Shown here: one piece after another, positions 34,380 through 42,901 of the stretch
Layout: each line of letters starts with the position of its first letter
How positions within the stretch are numbered: position 1 is the stretch's first letter
NCBI GenBank assembly: GCA_001541255.1
Contig: LNQR01000054.1
Coordinates: forward strand, 1 to 57,459
Origin: Candidatus Magnetominusculus xianensis
GTDB taxonomy: Bacteria; Nitrospirota; Thermodesulfovibrionia; Thermodesulfovibrionales; Magnetobacteriaceae
Length of the DNA: 57,459 nucleotides
Direction of reading: 5' to 3'
Notes under the pieces: model-generated
The model's database searches: none
What the model was told of the DNA's origin: nothing
Seen by the model: the letters and a program-made list of their open reading frames with translations, nothing else
Position numbers and translations under genes: made by a program

Positions 34380-34412
34380 AACAAAAGGCGATTACTGACA
34401 TCGCCTTTTGTT
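34380..34412. terminator. Bidirectional intrinsic terminator
   Basis: ACAAAAGGCGAT (34381-34392) pairs perfectly with ATCGCCTTTTGT (34400-34411) around a 7-nt loop. A-rich sequence on the left and TTTTGTTT on the right give U-tracts on both transcripts. It ends the cytochrome gene and the convergent leuD gene (ends 34428). Confidence 0.85.
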
Positions 34413-34427
34413 TACACCTCAAAGATG

Positions 34428-34922
34428 TCAGCAGTTTATCTTCTTCTTTGTCCACTCTATAAGGCCGCCCGCGCTTATTAGTTCCTGCATAAACGGCGGG
34501 ATTGGCTGGGCCTTGAACTCTTCATTCGTAGACTTGTTTTTTATTACTCCCTTATCAGCGTCTATCTCTACGACGTCCCCTTCTTTAATTCCATCTGCCG
34601 CTCCTGTGGATTCAAAAATCGGCAGTCCGATATTAAAGGCATTCCTGTAGAAAATCCTTGCAAAACTCTTTGCCACGACCGCAGAAACACCGGCAGCCTT
34701 TATGGCAATAGGGGCATGTTCCCTCGATGAACCGCAGCCAAAGTTCTCGGCAGCAACTATAATATCCCCTGATTTAACTTTTTGGGGGAAGTCCTTGTCC
34801 GCATCCTCCATGACGTGTCTGGCGAGTTCCTCCGGGTCGGAGGTGTTTAAATACCTTGCGGGAATAATCGCGTCTGTATCGATGTCTCTTCCAAATTTCC
34901 ATACCCTTCCATTAAACAACAT
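34428..34922 (-). CDS. leuD: 3-isopropylmalate dehydratase small subunit
   Basis: The 164-residue swivelling subunit works with LeuC to isomerise 2- and 3-isopropylmalate in leucine synthesis. It shows [16 protein letters not shown] near the N-terminus and [14 protein letters not shown] with the conserved GSSREHA loop, then [18 protein letters not shown]. Its length fits the short archaeal/bacterial type paired with a short LeuC. leuC is not in the window; the gene instead sits 19 nt downstream of a ribbon-helix-helix gene. A homoaconitase-type small subunit is an alternative. Confidence 0.92.
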   Translation of the reverse strand: MLFNGRVWKFGRDIDTDAIIPARYLNTSDPEELARHVMEDADKDFPQKVKSGDIIVAAENFGCGSSREHAPIAIKAAGVSAVVAKSFARIFYRNAFNIGLPIFESTGAADGIKEGDVVEIDADKGVIKNKSTNEEFKAQPIPPFMQELISAGGLIEWTKKKINC

Positions 34923-34941
34923 ATTCTGTCTCCTTATACAT

Positions 34942-35202
34942 TTACTTTTTCTTTTTCGGCATTTTTACCGTGCCTTCATATTTTCTCTGCTGCTCTGCAG
35001 CCATTAACGCAGTTGATTCATACGGTTGAGAAGTCTTTTTTTTTTCACGCACGGTCTCTATTGCAATGTCTATCAGGTTTCTTATAGCCTCGGCCCTTGA
35101 GCCGATTCTATTGTCAAATCTGAAGTTCTCTATCTTGTCTAGTTGTAATCGAGACGTAAAGAAAACGACCTTTTCGTCTTTAGCCGGCTCTTCCTGCGTC
35201 AT
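34942..35202 (-). CDS. Ribbon-helix-helix-type DNA-binding protein
   Basis: I place the start at ATG 35202, eight bases after GGGAGG; the longer frame from 35250 lacks this. The 86-residue product has a beta-strand KVVFFTSRL, then [10 protein letters not shown] and a [18 protein letters not shown] helix, the ribbon-helix-helix (CopG/Arc-like) pattern with its G-S/T-R-x-E-A-I turn. The C-terminus is basic and ends MPKKKK. Such proteins bind direct-repeat operators as dimers. Two perfect 9-bp iterons at 35232-35249 lie just upstream, consistent with autoregulation. It could regulate leuD, 19 nt downstream, or the divergent small gene at 35329. Target unknown. Confidence 0.6.
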   Translation of the reverse strand: MTQEEPAKDEKVVFFTSRLQLDKIENFRFDNRIGSRAEAIRNLIDIAIETVREKKKTSQPYESTALMAAEQQRKYEGTVKMPKKKK

Positions 35203-35231
35203 AAAATACCTCCCAAAAAAATATTCACACT

Positions 35232-35249
35232 CTTTATACACTTTATACA
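35232..35249. promoter_or_regulatory. Tandem 9-bp iterons, candidate RHH operator
   Basis: CTTTATACA occurs twice head to tail (35232-35240, 35241-35249) in the divergent intergenic region, 30-47 nt upstream of the ribbon-helix-helix start and next to TTGACA (35251-35256) on the plus strand. Ribbon-helix-helix repressors commonly bind such short direct repeats. The -10 partner for the TTGACA is not convincing. Confidence 0.45.
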
Positions 35250-35328
35250 CTTGACAAAGTATATAAACATGGTGTACATTACTAACTATGCTAACATTAT
35301 ATCATAGATAAAATCAAATGGAGGGGAA

Positions 35329-35520
35329 ATGCAAAAAAACACTCAGACAAGCGACGAACTGGACAAAATCAAGGCAATGTTAACTTTTATGGCAGACTCT
35401 ACCGACTTGCTATTGACATCGTCTATGGTGGAAAAACAACAGCCTATGAACGAGACCCCGTACGGAATGCATTTGTTTTTTATGGAACTTATATCTAAAA
35501 TAGACAATGCCAGTAAATAG
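35329..35520 (+). CDS. Small orphan protein, 63 residues
   Basis: The ATG at 35329 is preceded by GGAGGGG with good spacing. The product is helical: DELDKIKAMLTFMADSTDLL, then an NETPYGMHLFFMELISKID helix. It has no signal peptide, no Cys, and no motif I recognise. It is divergent from the ribbon-helix-helix gene and shares its control region. The good ribosome binding site makes it a likely real gene; function unknown. Confidence 0.55.
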   Translation: MQKNTQTSDELDKIKAMLTFMADSTDLLLTSSMVEKQQPMNETPYGMHLFFMELISKIDNASK

Positions 35521-35635
35521 TATCTGCCAGTAATCATACCTTAGCGCCTCTGCCGGAGGGTTTACAGCCCTCTGGCAAACTCATTGCACAAACCTGCAGA
35601 GGCGTGTATAATACCATCGGCAGAGCTGAGATTTA

Positions 35636-36496
35636 ATGAAGATATACTTCAACGATAAGCTTGTTCCAGAGGCAGAGGCGATGGTCTCAGTGTTTGACCG
35701 CGGTTTTTTATATGGCGATGGCGTTTTTGAAACTATGCGGACATACAATGGCGTGGTATTTAAAATAAATGAACATATTAAGAGACTTCTCCGCTCCCTT
35801 GCAATGATAAGACTAAGCCTTCCACATTCGGATGCATCCCTGTACGAGGCCATATACGACACCCTGAGCGCTAACGGCTTAACAGAGGCCGTAATCAGAC
35901 TGTCAGTCACAAGAGGGATAGGACCGATAGGCCCAAGCATATCTCATTGCAATCAGCCTGCGATTGTTATTATAGCAAGGCCATTGACGCACTACCCCGA
36001 GGAATATTATAAACATGGCATTAAACTCATTACGTCAAATATTATGCGAACCCCGCCCGCTGCCCTTAATCCTATGATTAAGTCACTAAACTTTTTAAAC
36101 AACATCCTTGCAAAGACAGCAGCCGATGATTGTGCGGCTCACGAGGCCATCATGTGCAACGTAAACGGTTACTTAGCCGAATGTACGACATCGAATATAT
36201 TTTTCGTAAAAGAAGATATGCTCTATACACCGTCCGTAAGATGTGGAATACTGGACGGTGTCATGCGCGCTCAGGTGCTGGAGCTTGCCTGTGAATCCGG
36301 GCTTAAAGCAGTAGAGGGTGAGTTTTTCCCTGCTACGCTCTACAGGGCTGACGAGGTATTTGTTACCAATTCGGTAATGGAGATTATGCCGGTTAACTCC
36401 GTAGACAGTGTCTCATATCCAGTGGGACGGGCAACGCTTAATCTTACTGAGACATTTACCCGCTACAAGGAACAATACTTAATATACCGGCAATAA
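35636..36496 (+). CDS. Class IV PLP aminotransferase (branched-chain aminotransferase/aminodeoxychorismate lyase-like)
   Basis: The 286-residue fold-type IV enzyme has SVFDRGFLYGDGVFETMRTY at the N-terminus, KINEHIKRLLRSLAMI, the PLP lysine about 149 in MIKSLNFLNNILAK, and ECTTSNIFFV followed by GILDGVMRAQVLELA. The E-x-x-x-SNIF and GIL-x-G-x-x-R motifs bind the cofactor phosphate and substrate carboxylate. Sequence alone does not separate branched-chain aminotransferase (ilvE), D-amino-acid aminotransferase and 4-amino-4-deoxychorismate lyase (pabC). The length and absence of pabA/pabB nearby leave this open. It is 13 nt upstream of pdxA and likely co-transcribed. Confidence 0.85.
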   Translation: MKIYFNDKLVPEAEAMVSVFDRGFLYGDGVFETMRTYNGVVFKINEHIKRLLRSLAMIRLSLPHSDASLYEAIYDTLSANGLTEAVIRLSVTRGIGPIGPSISHCNQPAIVIIARPLTHYPEEYYKHGIKLITSNIMRTPPAALNPMIKSLNFLNNILAKTAADDCAAHEAIMCNVNGYLAECTTSNIFFVKEDMLYTPSVRCGILDGVMRAQVLELACESGLKAVEGEFFPATLYRADEVFVTNSVMEIMPVNSVDSVSYPVGRATLNLTETFTRYKEQYLIYRQ

Positions 36497-36509
36497 TGGC
36501 CCAGCAATA

Positions 36510-37526
36510 ATGGCAATGATAAGCGCTTCAGAAAAACGCATACTAGTGACCCTGGGCGACCCGGCGGGCATAGGCCCTGAGGCAGCCCTCAGGGCCTATA
36601 TGCAGATTGACGGCGACGGTGCGGCTGTAGTCTTTGTCGGTGATGCCGAAGTGCTGAGAGAGGCAGCAGCGCTCATTGGGATAAAACCAGCATTTCAGGT
36701 AATCGATTCGGTCTCAGACGCAATATTTGAAAAGGGGACACTAAACATAATAGATGTTGGCGCTGTCAAAGGGCTGTCGTGGCAAAAATGCATCCCTACA
36801 GCTATTGGCGGGTGGGCCTCGGCACAATATATTAACCGTGCCGTTGAGCTGATATTAAAGGGCGAGGCAGCGGCGCTTGTCACCGCTCCAATCTCCAAAG
36901 AGGCACTCAAGCTGGGAGGCATCAACTTCCCCGGTCACACAGAGATGCTTGCAGAGTTGAGCGCCACAAATGACTATGCCATGATGCTCGTTGGCGGGCA
37001 GATTAGGGTTATCCTTGTAACCATTCACACTGCCATTAGAAATGTACCGGAGTTAATAACAAGGGGGCGGGTCTTAGGGGCAATACGACACGCTGCAAGC
37101 GCCGCCTATATGCTTGGCATTGATACGCCGCGCATTGCAGTAGCAGGACTGAATCCCCATGCCGGTGAGTCTGGGATGTTCGGGATGGAGGAGGCAGAGG
37201 AGATTACCCCAGCCGTTGAGGCTGCCCGGCAGGAGGGTATTCCGGTTAGCGGCCCGTATCCCCCGGATACGATTTTTTATAAGGCATACAAAGGCGAGGT
37301 CGATATTGTCGTCTGTATGTATCATGACCAGGGTCTTATACCTCTAAAAATGGCTGCATTTCAAAGGAGCGTTAATATAACAGTGGGACTGCCATTTATA
37401 AGAACCTCACCGGGGCATGGCACGGCCTATGATATTGCGTGGCGTGGTACGGCATCAGGAGACAGCACTGCTGAGGCGATAAAAATGGCCTCCCTGCTGA
37501 GAATACCCAGTGGCGCCAGGCGCTAA
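36510..37526 (+). CDS. pdxA: 4-hydroxythreonine-4-phosphate dehydrogenase
   Basis: The 338-residue enzyme acts in de novo pyridoxal phosphate synthesis, oxidising 4-phosphohydroxythreonine with NAD. Visible blocks: VTLGDPAGIGPEAAL near the N-terminus, TAPISKEALKLGGINFPGHTEML with the metal-binding His, AGLNPHAGESGMFGMEE, and CMYHDQGLIPLKMAAF followed by PFIRTSPGHGTAYDIAW. All match PdxA. Its co-location with a PLP-dependent aminotransferase is in keeping with cofactor supply. The downstream GtrA-like gene overlaps its end by 17 nt. Confidence 0.95.
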   Translation: MAMISASEKRILVTLGDPAGIGPEAALRAYMQIDGDGAAVVFVGDAEVLREAAALIGIKPAFQVIDSVSDAIFEKGTLNIIDVGAVKGLSWQKCIPTAIGGWASAQYINRAVELILKGEAAALVTAPISKEALKLGGINFPGHTEMLAELSATNDYAMMLVGGQIRVILVTIHTAIRNVPELITRGRVLGAIRHAASAAYMLGIDTPRIAVAGLNPHAGESGMFGMEEAEEITPAVEAARQEGIPVSGPYPPDTIFYKAYKGEVDIVVCMYHDQGLIPLKMAAFQRSVNITVGLPFIRTSPGHGTAYDIAWRGTASGDSTAEAIKMASLLRIPSGARR

Positions 37527-37947
37527 AAACATAAAGCAATTCATCAGTTTTGCCTTAATAGGCGTACTAAACACCTTTGTTGACTTACTCGTACTCAATA
37601 TCGAGACTGTGATCACGGGGATGAAGACAGGAACGCCATACGCACTGCAAAAGGGGATTTCATTTTTATTTGGGGTGGCGTGCAGCTACTATTTCAATAA
37701 GCGTTGGGCATTTAAGGACAAGTCAACGGAGCGTCAGGGGGTGAAATTCTCCATTTTTATGATAATAAGCGTAGTTGGAGCGCTGATAAATGTGGCAGTT
37801 GCGGCAGTGTCTGTTACATATCTCAGACCGATATTAAATTACGAGGTCCTGAGCGCTCAGGTCTGGGTCAACATTGGCGCACTCTTAGGGACAGCGGCGG
37901 CACTGGCATGGAATTTCCTTGGATATAAATTCTTTGTATTTAAATAG
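37510..37947 (+). CDS. GtrA-like membrane protein
   Basis: The 145-residue protein has four predicted membrane helices and the GtrA-family layout: QFISFALIGVLNTFVDLLVL, KGISFLFGVACSYYFNKRWAF, a third helix FMIISVVGALINVAVAAVS, and a last helix ending AWNFLGYKFFVFK. GtrA-type proteins are thought to flip or deliver lipid-linked sugars for cell-surface glycan modification. It starts with GTG inside the pdxA end, so it is translationally coupled to pdxA. No glycosyltransferase adjoins it here; those at 10736 and 16476 are far away. Confidence 0.8.
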   Translation: MAPGAKNIKQFISFALIGVLNTFVDLLVLNIETVITGMKTGTPYALQKGISFLFGVACSYYFNKRWAFKDKSTERQGVKFSIFMIISVVGALINVAVAAVSVTYLRPILNYEVLSAQVWVNIGALLGTAAALAWNFLGYKFFVFK

Positions 37948-38032
37948 CTAAGTATCTCACCAGGCGGCACAACGGCGGCGGCATTCGGCACAAGATATCA
38001 ACCAGCACACCAGCACAGGGGGCTTTGTAATA

Positions 38033-39991
38033 ATGGCACGAGTTTTTGTAGAATATCACGTGTTGAGCAATCATGAAGAACACAGGCTAAAAAACACTGG
38101 GATACAGGATCCCCACCTGTATATTCAGAATATTATAAACTCTATGCTGAAGATATCACTTTTGCAGATTTCTACGAAGGACCAGCTGACTCAGATTTTG
38201 AAACTCATAATGTCTGCGCCCTGGATTTCACCAGCCGCAAAGGGACTTGTTTATCTCTATGAAAAAAGGACAACGATGCTGCAACTCAGCGCTAATTATA
38301 ACTATGCAGCAGAAGAGTTAGAGGCCTGCCAGCCAATTTCTCCCAATTGCCTGAGTAAAGATTCAACTTATGAACATGGCATAGTATTCATGCCAACAAC
38401 TGCTCTCAGCGACAAAACACAGACACGCGGTCACTATTGTGTCCCGATTATCTCTGATGACAGGCTGCTTGGTCTTATTAGCCTGGCCTGTCCTGCCGAA
38501 AATAGCGGGGGTGATGCAGCAGCAGAGCCTGTGGACTTGTCTGCCCATTGCGAGAGGGAAATGTTTCTGAAAATCGCTGCAAACACTATAGCAGGCATAG
38601 TGCTGCGTAAAGAAGCAAACGAAAACCTGATGCACAATTACCTGATACAAGATGTGATAAATAAGATTCTGCACCTTTCGCTTGAGCCAATATCCCTTAC
38701 AGAGCACCTTCAAAAGACCCTCGACATCATTAGCAATGTGTCATGGTTGTCAAATAAGTACACGGGCAGTATATTTCTAATAGAAAGCCGTCCGGATATA
38801 CTCATTATGAAGGCCCACAGGGGGTTTCCCTTAAACTTGCACAGTGTCTGCTCGGTGCTACCCTTGGGAAAATGTCTCTGCGGACAGTGCGCACTGATAG
38901 GGGAAATAATATTCAAGTCCACGATAGACCAAGACCACGATGTAAAATACGACGGAATGCCTGACCACGGGCACTATTGCATTCCAATAAAATCAAAAGG
39001 TCAGGTGTTGGGCGTAATAAACCTCTACGTCAGACGTGGTCATAGGAGGACCCAGGAGGAAGAGGAATTCCTCGTCTCAGTAGCCAATACGCTTGCTGGC
39101 ATTATAGAGCGAAAAAGGACAGAGGACGAGTTAAAAAAACACCACAACCAGCTTGAGGAGATAGTAAAGGAACGGACAGACGAGTTGGTTGTCGCCTGCA
39201 AAAAGGCTATAGATGCCAACGAAGAGCTGAAACATAGCCAGGAGATGTTAATACATTCGGAAAAAATGGCGTCACTAGGTCAATTGGTAGCCGGCGTAGC
39301 CCATGAGATAAACACCCCCATAGGGATTGCCGTAACCTCTGCATCTCATCTTGAGCTGGCTACGAATAAAATCACATCTATGTTCAACGACAAACAAATA
39401 ACACGTACAGACCTGGAAAAATACTTATTCGTCGCAATGGAAGACTCAGATTTAATAGTCAAAAACCTGTTTCGTGCAGGGGACTTGATCAGGAGTTTTA
39501 AAATGGTCTCGGCAGACCAGACAAGCTGGGAAAAAAGGCAGTTTAATCTGAAATCATACTTAAACGATATAGTGATAAGCCTGAGACCTCAGTTGAGGAG
39601 GACACCGCACATTATCACAATAAACTGTGATGAAGACCTTGAGCTGAACAGCTATCCTGGGGCATTTGCTCAAATAATCACAAACCTGTTGATGAATTCC
39701 CTGCTTCACGCCTATGACGAAGGGACAAAAGGAACTATACTGATAGAAGCCATTCCGTTAGATGATGAAATCGTCCTAAGATACAGAGACAACGGCAAGG
39801 GCATCCCGGAGGCAGACATAAGAAAGATATTTGATCCATTTTTTACGACAAAGCGCGGTCAGGGAGGCTCAGGGCTTGGACTTTATATTACATTTAACAT
39901 TGTTACCCAGACACTCAAAGGCAAGATAGTATGTGAAAGTGAAGTAGGTAAAGTAACCCTATTTACAGTTACATTACCACTTGCGGTATAG
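38033..39991 (+). CDS. Soluble sensor histidine kinase with two GAF domains
   Basis: The 652-residue kinase has two tandem GAF domains (about 30-190 and 205-360). Each ends in a GHYC-[VI]-PI strand and a helix with AANTIAGIV or VANTLAGII, and the second contains LPLGKCLCGQCA. A coiled coil (about 363-405) leads to the H-box MASLGQLVAGVAHEINTPIG with His about 424. The HATPase has ITNLLMNSLLHAYDEG, RDNGKGIPE and GQGGSGLGLYI. No membrane helix is present, so it senses a cytosolic ligand. The two Cys in KCLCGQC might be redox- or ligand-active. It heads a three-gene cluster with a REC-kinase and a lone receiver. Confidence 0.9.
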   Translation: MARVFVEYHVLSNHEEHRLKNTGIQDPHLYIQNIINSMLKISLLQISTKDQLTQILKLIMSAPWISPAAKGLVYLYEKRTTMLQLSANYNYAAEELEACQPISPNCLSKDSTYEHGIVFMPTTALSDKTQTRGHYCVPIISDDRLLGLISLACPAENSGGDAAAEPVDLSAHCEREMFLKIAANTIAGIVLRKEANENLMHNYLIQDVINKILHLSLEPISLTEHLQKTLDIISNVSWLSNKYTGSIFLIESRPDILIMKAHRGFPLNLHSVCSVLPLGKCLCGQCALIGEIIFKSTIDQDHDVKYDGMPDHGHYCIPIKSKGQVLGVINLYVRRGHRRTQEEEEFLVSVANTLAGIIERKRTEDELKKHHNQLEEIVKERTDELVVACKKAIDANEELKHSQEMLIHSEKMASLGQLVAGVAHEINTPIGIAVTSASHLELATNKITSMFNDKQITRTDLEKYLFVAMEDSDLIVKNLFRAGDLIRSFKMVSADQTSWEKRQFNLKSYLNDIVISLRPQLRRTPHIITINCDEDLELNSYPGAFAQIITNLLMNSLLHAYDEGTKGTILIEAIPLDDEIVLRYRDNGKGIPEADIRKIFDPFFTTKRGQGGSGLGLYITFNIVTQTLKGKIVCESEVGKVTLFTVTLPLAV

Positions 39992-40017
39992 TATAATATG
40001 TTTGCAGGTAAAATAAT

Positions 40018-41283
40018 ATGAACGATTCAGATAACCTTTTTTGCGACGATAGTTTTTTAAAGGAAAAGGAGGAAGTCTCACCGAAAGACCACTTCGGCGA
40101 GATAAACTGGAGGGTCATGGTTGTTGACGACGAAGAGGAAGTCCACAGGATGACCAGGGCTGCCCTAAGAGATTTTACTTTTGCCGGCAGAGGTATTGAT
40201 CTTGTATTTGCATCATCAGCGAAAGAGGCAAAATCTGCGCTGAATAAGCACAATGACACGGCATTGATTATACTTGATGTGGTTATGGAATCTGAACACG
40301 CGGGCCTGGATATCGTAAAGTATATACGTGAAGTCCTCAACAATAAATTTATGAGAATTATTCTGCGGACAGGGCAGCCCGGCATGGCGCCAGAGAACGA
40401 CATAATTGTAAACTACGACATAAACGACTACAAGACAAAAAGCGAGCTGACGATTCAACGTCTTTACACATCGATAGTAACATGTTTACGGTCATATAAT
40501 GATTTGATAAGACTGGATGAGGCATATAAAAAACTCAAAAAAGAAGCCGAAGAGAGAATCCTTATAGAGAAGCAGCTTGCCGAAAAGGAATATCAGGCAG
40601 CAATCGGCATAGCTATAACTCAAATAGTCCACGGCGCCAAGAACATCCTTAATGCGCTCAAAGGTGGAGAATATATGATCAATACTGCATTGAAAAAGAA
40701 CGATAACGAGCTGCTGATAAAGGGTTGGGAGGCTGCCCAAACAGGCATATCACGCATGTCGGCGCTGACCCGTGATCTCCTTGATATTTCACGGTTCAAT
40801 CAAATCGAATTCAAATATGGTTCAATAACCGCCCTCGCCGAGGAGGTTGTAGGTATGTTTCAGGACACAGGGAACACCCCTCAGGTTGAGGTTTTGGGAG
40901 AAATAGATAAATCAATCCCACCGCTTTTATTCGATTATGAAGCCATTCACACAGCGCTGATGAACCTTGCGTCAAATTCGATAGATGCCTGTACATACAA
41001 GCAATACGATGACCATGACAAAGGCAGAGTAATCATACGCGTATATTCAGAGGTTAAAAGCGGTTTTGTAACCCTGGAAACAGAGGACAATGGACACGGG
41101 ATAGAGGAGGATGTGCTGGATAAGATATTTGTGCTGTTCTACTCTACAAAGAACTTCAGGGGCAACGGGCTGGGGCTGCCAATAACCAAAAAGATAGTGG
41201 AAGGACACGGTGGAACATTAGATGTTACATCAAAAAAGGGAAAAGGGTCGATCTTTCGGATAAGGCTGCCCATGAATAAATAA
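40018..41283 (+). CDS. Receiver-histidine kinase hybrid
   Basis: The 421-residue protein starts with a receiver domain (about 30-160): VMVVDDEEEVH, acceptor Asp about 87 in LIILDVVM, and RTGQPGMAPENDIIVNYDINDYKTKSEL. A coiled-coil linker follows. The kinase part has a divergent H-box (IAITQIVHGAKNILNALKGG) whose His is the likely phosphorylation site. The HATPase has LMNLASNSIDAC, EDNGHGIEEDVLDKIF and FRGNGLGLPITKKI. A receiver ahead of a kinase usually means that it is controlled by phosphotransfer from another kinase. It lies 26 nt after the GAF kinase and 41 nt before the lone receiver, so a phosphorelay is likely. Confidence 0.88.
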   Translation: MNDSDNLFCDDSFLKEKEEVSPKDHFGEINWRVMVVDDEEEVHRMTRAALRDFTFAGRGIDLVFASSAKEAKSALNKHNDTALIILDVVMESEHAGLDIVKYIREVLNNKFMRIILRTGQPGMAPENDIIVNYDINDYKTKSELTIQRLYTSIVTCLRSYNDLIRLDEAYKKLKKEAEERILIEKQLAEKEYQAAIGIAITQIVHGAKNILNALKGGEYMINTALKKNDNELLIKGWEAAQTGISRMSALTRDLLDISRFNQIEFKYGSITALAEEVVGMFQDTGNTPQVEVLGEIDKSIPPLLFDYEAIHTALMNLASNSIDACTYKQYDDHDKGRVIIRVYSEVKSGFVTLETEDNGHGIEEDVLDKIFVLFYSTKNFRGNGLGLPITKKIVEGHGGTLDVTSKKGKGSIFRIRLPMNK

Positions 41284-41324
41284 ATCATATAAATCTTAAT
41301 CAATCACTGGGAAGGAGAAACGGG

Positions 41325-41870
41325 ATGAAAAAGAGAGTGCTTATAATCGACGACGAGAAGGCAATAAGAGAATATCTTTCTACGATATTGAGTGAAAACG
41401 GTTTTGATGTAACAATGGCGGTAGACGGTGAAGATGGATTAAACAAGGCAAGGGAATTAAAACCAGACCTGATAACCCTTGACGTGATGATGCCAAAAAA
41501 GACGGGGATATACGTATTGGGCGAGTTAAGGAGAGACCGCGAACTGGCAAGTGTGCCTGTAATAATGCTTACTTCGGTAAAGAGCTTTATAGAGCAGTCA
41601 TACAAAGAGCTTGACAACGTAGAGACAATAAAGCAAATGGAGACCTTGCTTGATGAGCCGGACAGCAAGATACAGAAGTTCTTTCTGCGCTTTAAGTCTT
41701 TCCGAAAAATGCTGCTCATAGACAGAGACTCGATGGTAGATCAATTCAAAAAGGGAGAGTTAAAACTTGGTGGGATGCCGTCACTTCCCGATATATTCCT
41801 TGACAAGCCGGTAGAGCCGGAGGAGTTTACACACGCGGTCGATAAATTAATCGGGCCCCGGCCAAAATGA
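41325..41870 (+). CDS. Stand-alone receiver-domain response regulator
   Basis: The 181-residue protein is a CheY-like receiver (about 1-120) with VLIIDDEKAIREYL, acceptor Asp53 in LITLDVMMPKKTG and MLTSVKSF. A helical insert (about 90-150, VETIKQMETLLDEPDSKIQK and a following basic helix) precedes the last strand LPDIFLDKPVEPEEF, which holds the conserved Lys-Pro. So the receiver is interrupted or extended before its final strand, which is unusual. No output domain is present. A strong GGGAAGGAGAAACGGG precedes the ATG. It probably ends the phosphorelay begun at 38033. Confidence 0.85.
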   Translation: MKKRVLIIDDEKAIREYLSTILSENGFDVTMAVDGEDGLNKARELKPDLITLDVMMPKKTGIYVLGELRRDRELASVPVIMLTSVKSFIEQSYKELDNVETIKQMETLLDEPDSKIQKFFLRFKSFRKMLLIDRDSMVDQFKKGELKLGGMPSLPDIFLDKPVEPEEFTHAVDKLIGPRPK

Positions 41871-41979
41871 TATTGCCAATCAGTCATAGTCCGGCAATTA
41901 GAAGTGTTGTCACCCCTGATTGCCAAACTATGCTACACACACCTTATTCTGTATTACACGGATTTATTATGCGGCTGTG

Positions 41980-42858
41980 TTATCGCGGCCCGACAACCTC
42001 CCAGTTTGTGTCAGGTTCAGAGTCTATCTGAAGGACTTCGATTACAGTCGCCCCTATCATTGTCCAAATGGCGTTGTAACCTTTGGTCTTATGTCTCCAT
42101 AAAATATCTGGGGCGCCGTCGCCGTTATAATCCGCTGCCGCTGCAATTTTCCAGTTCGTATCGGGATTTGTGGGCAGCCACACGACCGAATACATATTCG
42201 TCGATTTCATCAGCCATAACATGTTATAGCCGTTTGACCTGTTTCTCCATACAATATCTACACTTCCATCCAGGTCAAAGTCCCCAGTTCCACCGACTTC
42301 CCAGATTAAATCTGTAACTGCTGGAAGCCATACGACAGAGTTTAACATTGCACCGCTCATCAGCCAAATAATGTTCTCTCCCGTAGCAGCGTTTCTCCAT
42401 AGGATGTCCGGCCAGGCGTCGTTGTTAAAATCAGCAGTTGCCACGATAGTCCAGTTTGGGTCTGACATTGTTGGAAGTACAACTGTATAGGCATAGAGGG
42501 TACCGTTCATTAGCCATAGGGCATTATTGCCTGATACCTTATTCCTCCAAAGGATGTCATCGCTGCCATCACCACTGAAATCTGCAGTTCCAACGATAGC
42601 CCAGTTGCGGTCATATAATGGCTGCATCGTCAACTCGCTGTCTAGTACAGGGCCGTTCATCTGCCAGAGCTTATTCTGTCCTGTCGATTTATTTCTCCAT
42701 AAGATGTCAACACTACCGTCTAGGTTGAAATCCGCGGATGCTGCATACGCTTCTGTAAGCCTGAATCCAACGTTCTTACCATTTTTACCATCCCACGAAA
42801 CGGACAGCATTAAAACTATGAAACAAAACAACATACTTAAACGTACCAGTGCTTTCAT
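41980..42858 (-). CDS. Exported FG-GAP/VCBS-repeat protein
   Basis: The 292-residue protein has a signal peptide (MLFCFIVLMLSVSWDG region, about residues 9-25) and five repeats of about 48 residues. Each has the form ADFNLDGSxDILWRNKxTGxNxLWxMNG. The D-x-N-x-D-G-x-x-D loops are calcium-binding sites of the FG-GAP/VCBS beta-propeller type. It probably forms an exported propeller for binding or adhesion. It starts behind CAGGAGATG. It lies 43 nt downstream of the porin gene on the same strand and may be co-transcribed. Confidence 0.85.
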   Translation of the reverse strand: MKALVRLSMLFCFIVLMLSVSWDGKNGKNVGFRLTEAYAASADFNLDGSVDILWRNKSTGQNKLWQMNGPVLDSELTMQPLYDRNWAIVGTADFSGDGSDDILWRNKVSGNNALWLMNGTLYAYTVVLPTMSDPNWTIVATADFNNDAWPDILWRNAATGENIIWLMSGAMLNSVVWLPAVTDLIWEVGGTGDFDLDGSVDIVWRNRSNGYNMLWLMKSTNMYSVVWLPTNPDTNWKIAAAADYNGDGAPDILWRHKTKGYNAIWTMIGATVIEVLQIDSEPDTNWEVVGPR

Positions 42859-42901
42859 TCATTCATCTCCTGTAAATAGTGTCATAATGTAAATACTCTG
42901 T

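Noticed and set aside
34428..35202. leuCD operon
   Set aside because: The upstream neighbour of leuD is a ribbon-helix-helix protein; no leuC is in the window.
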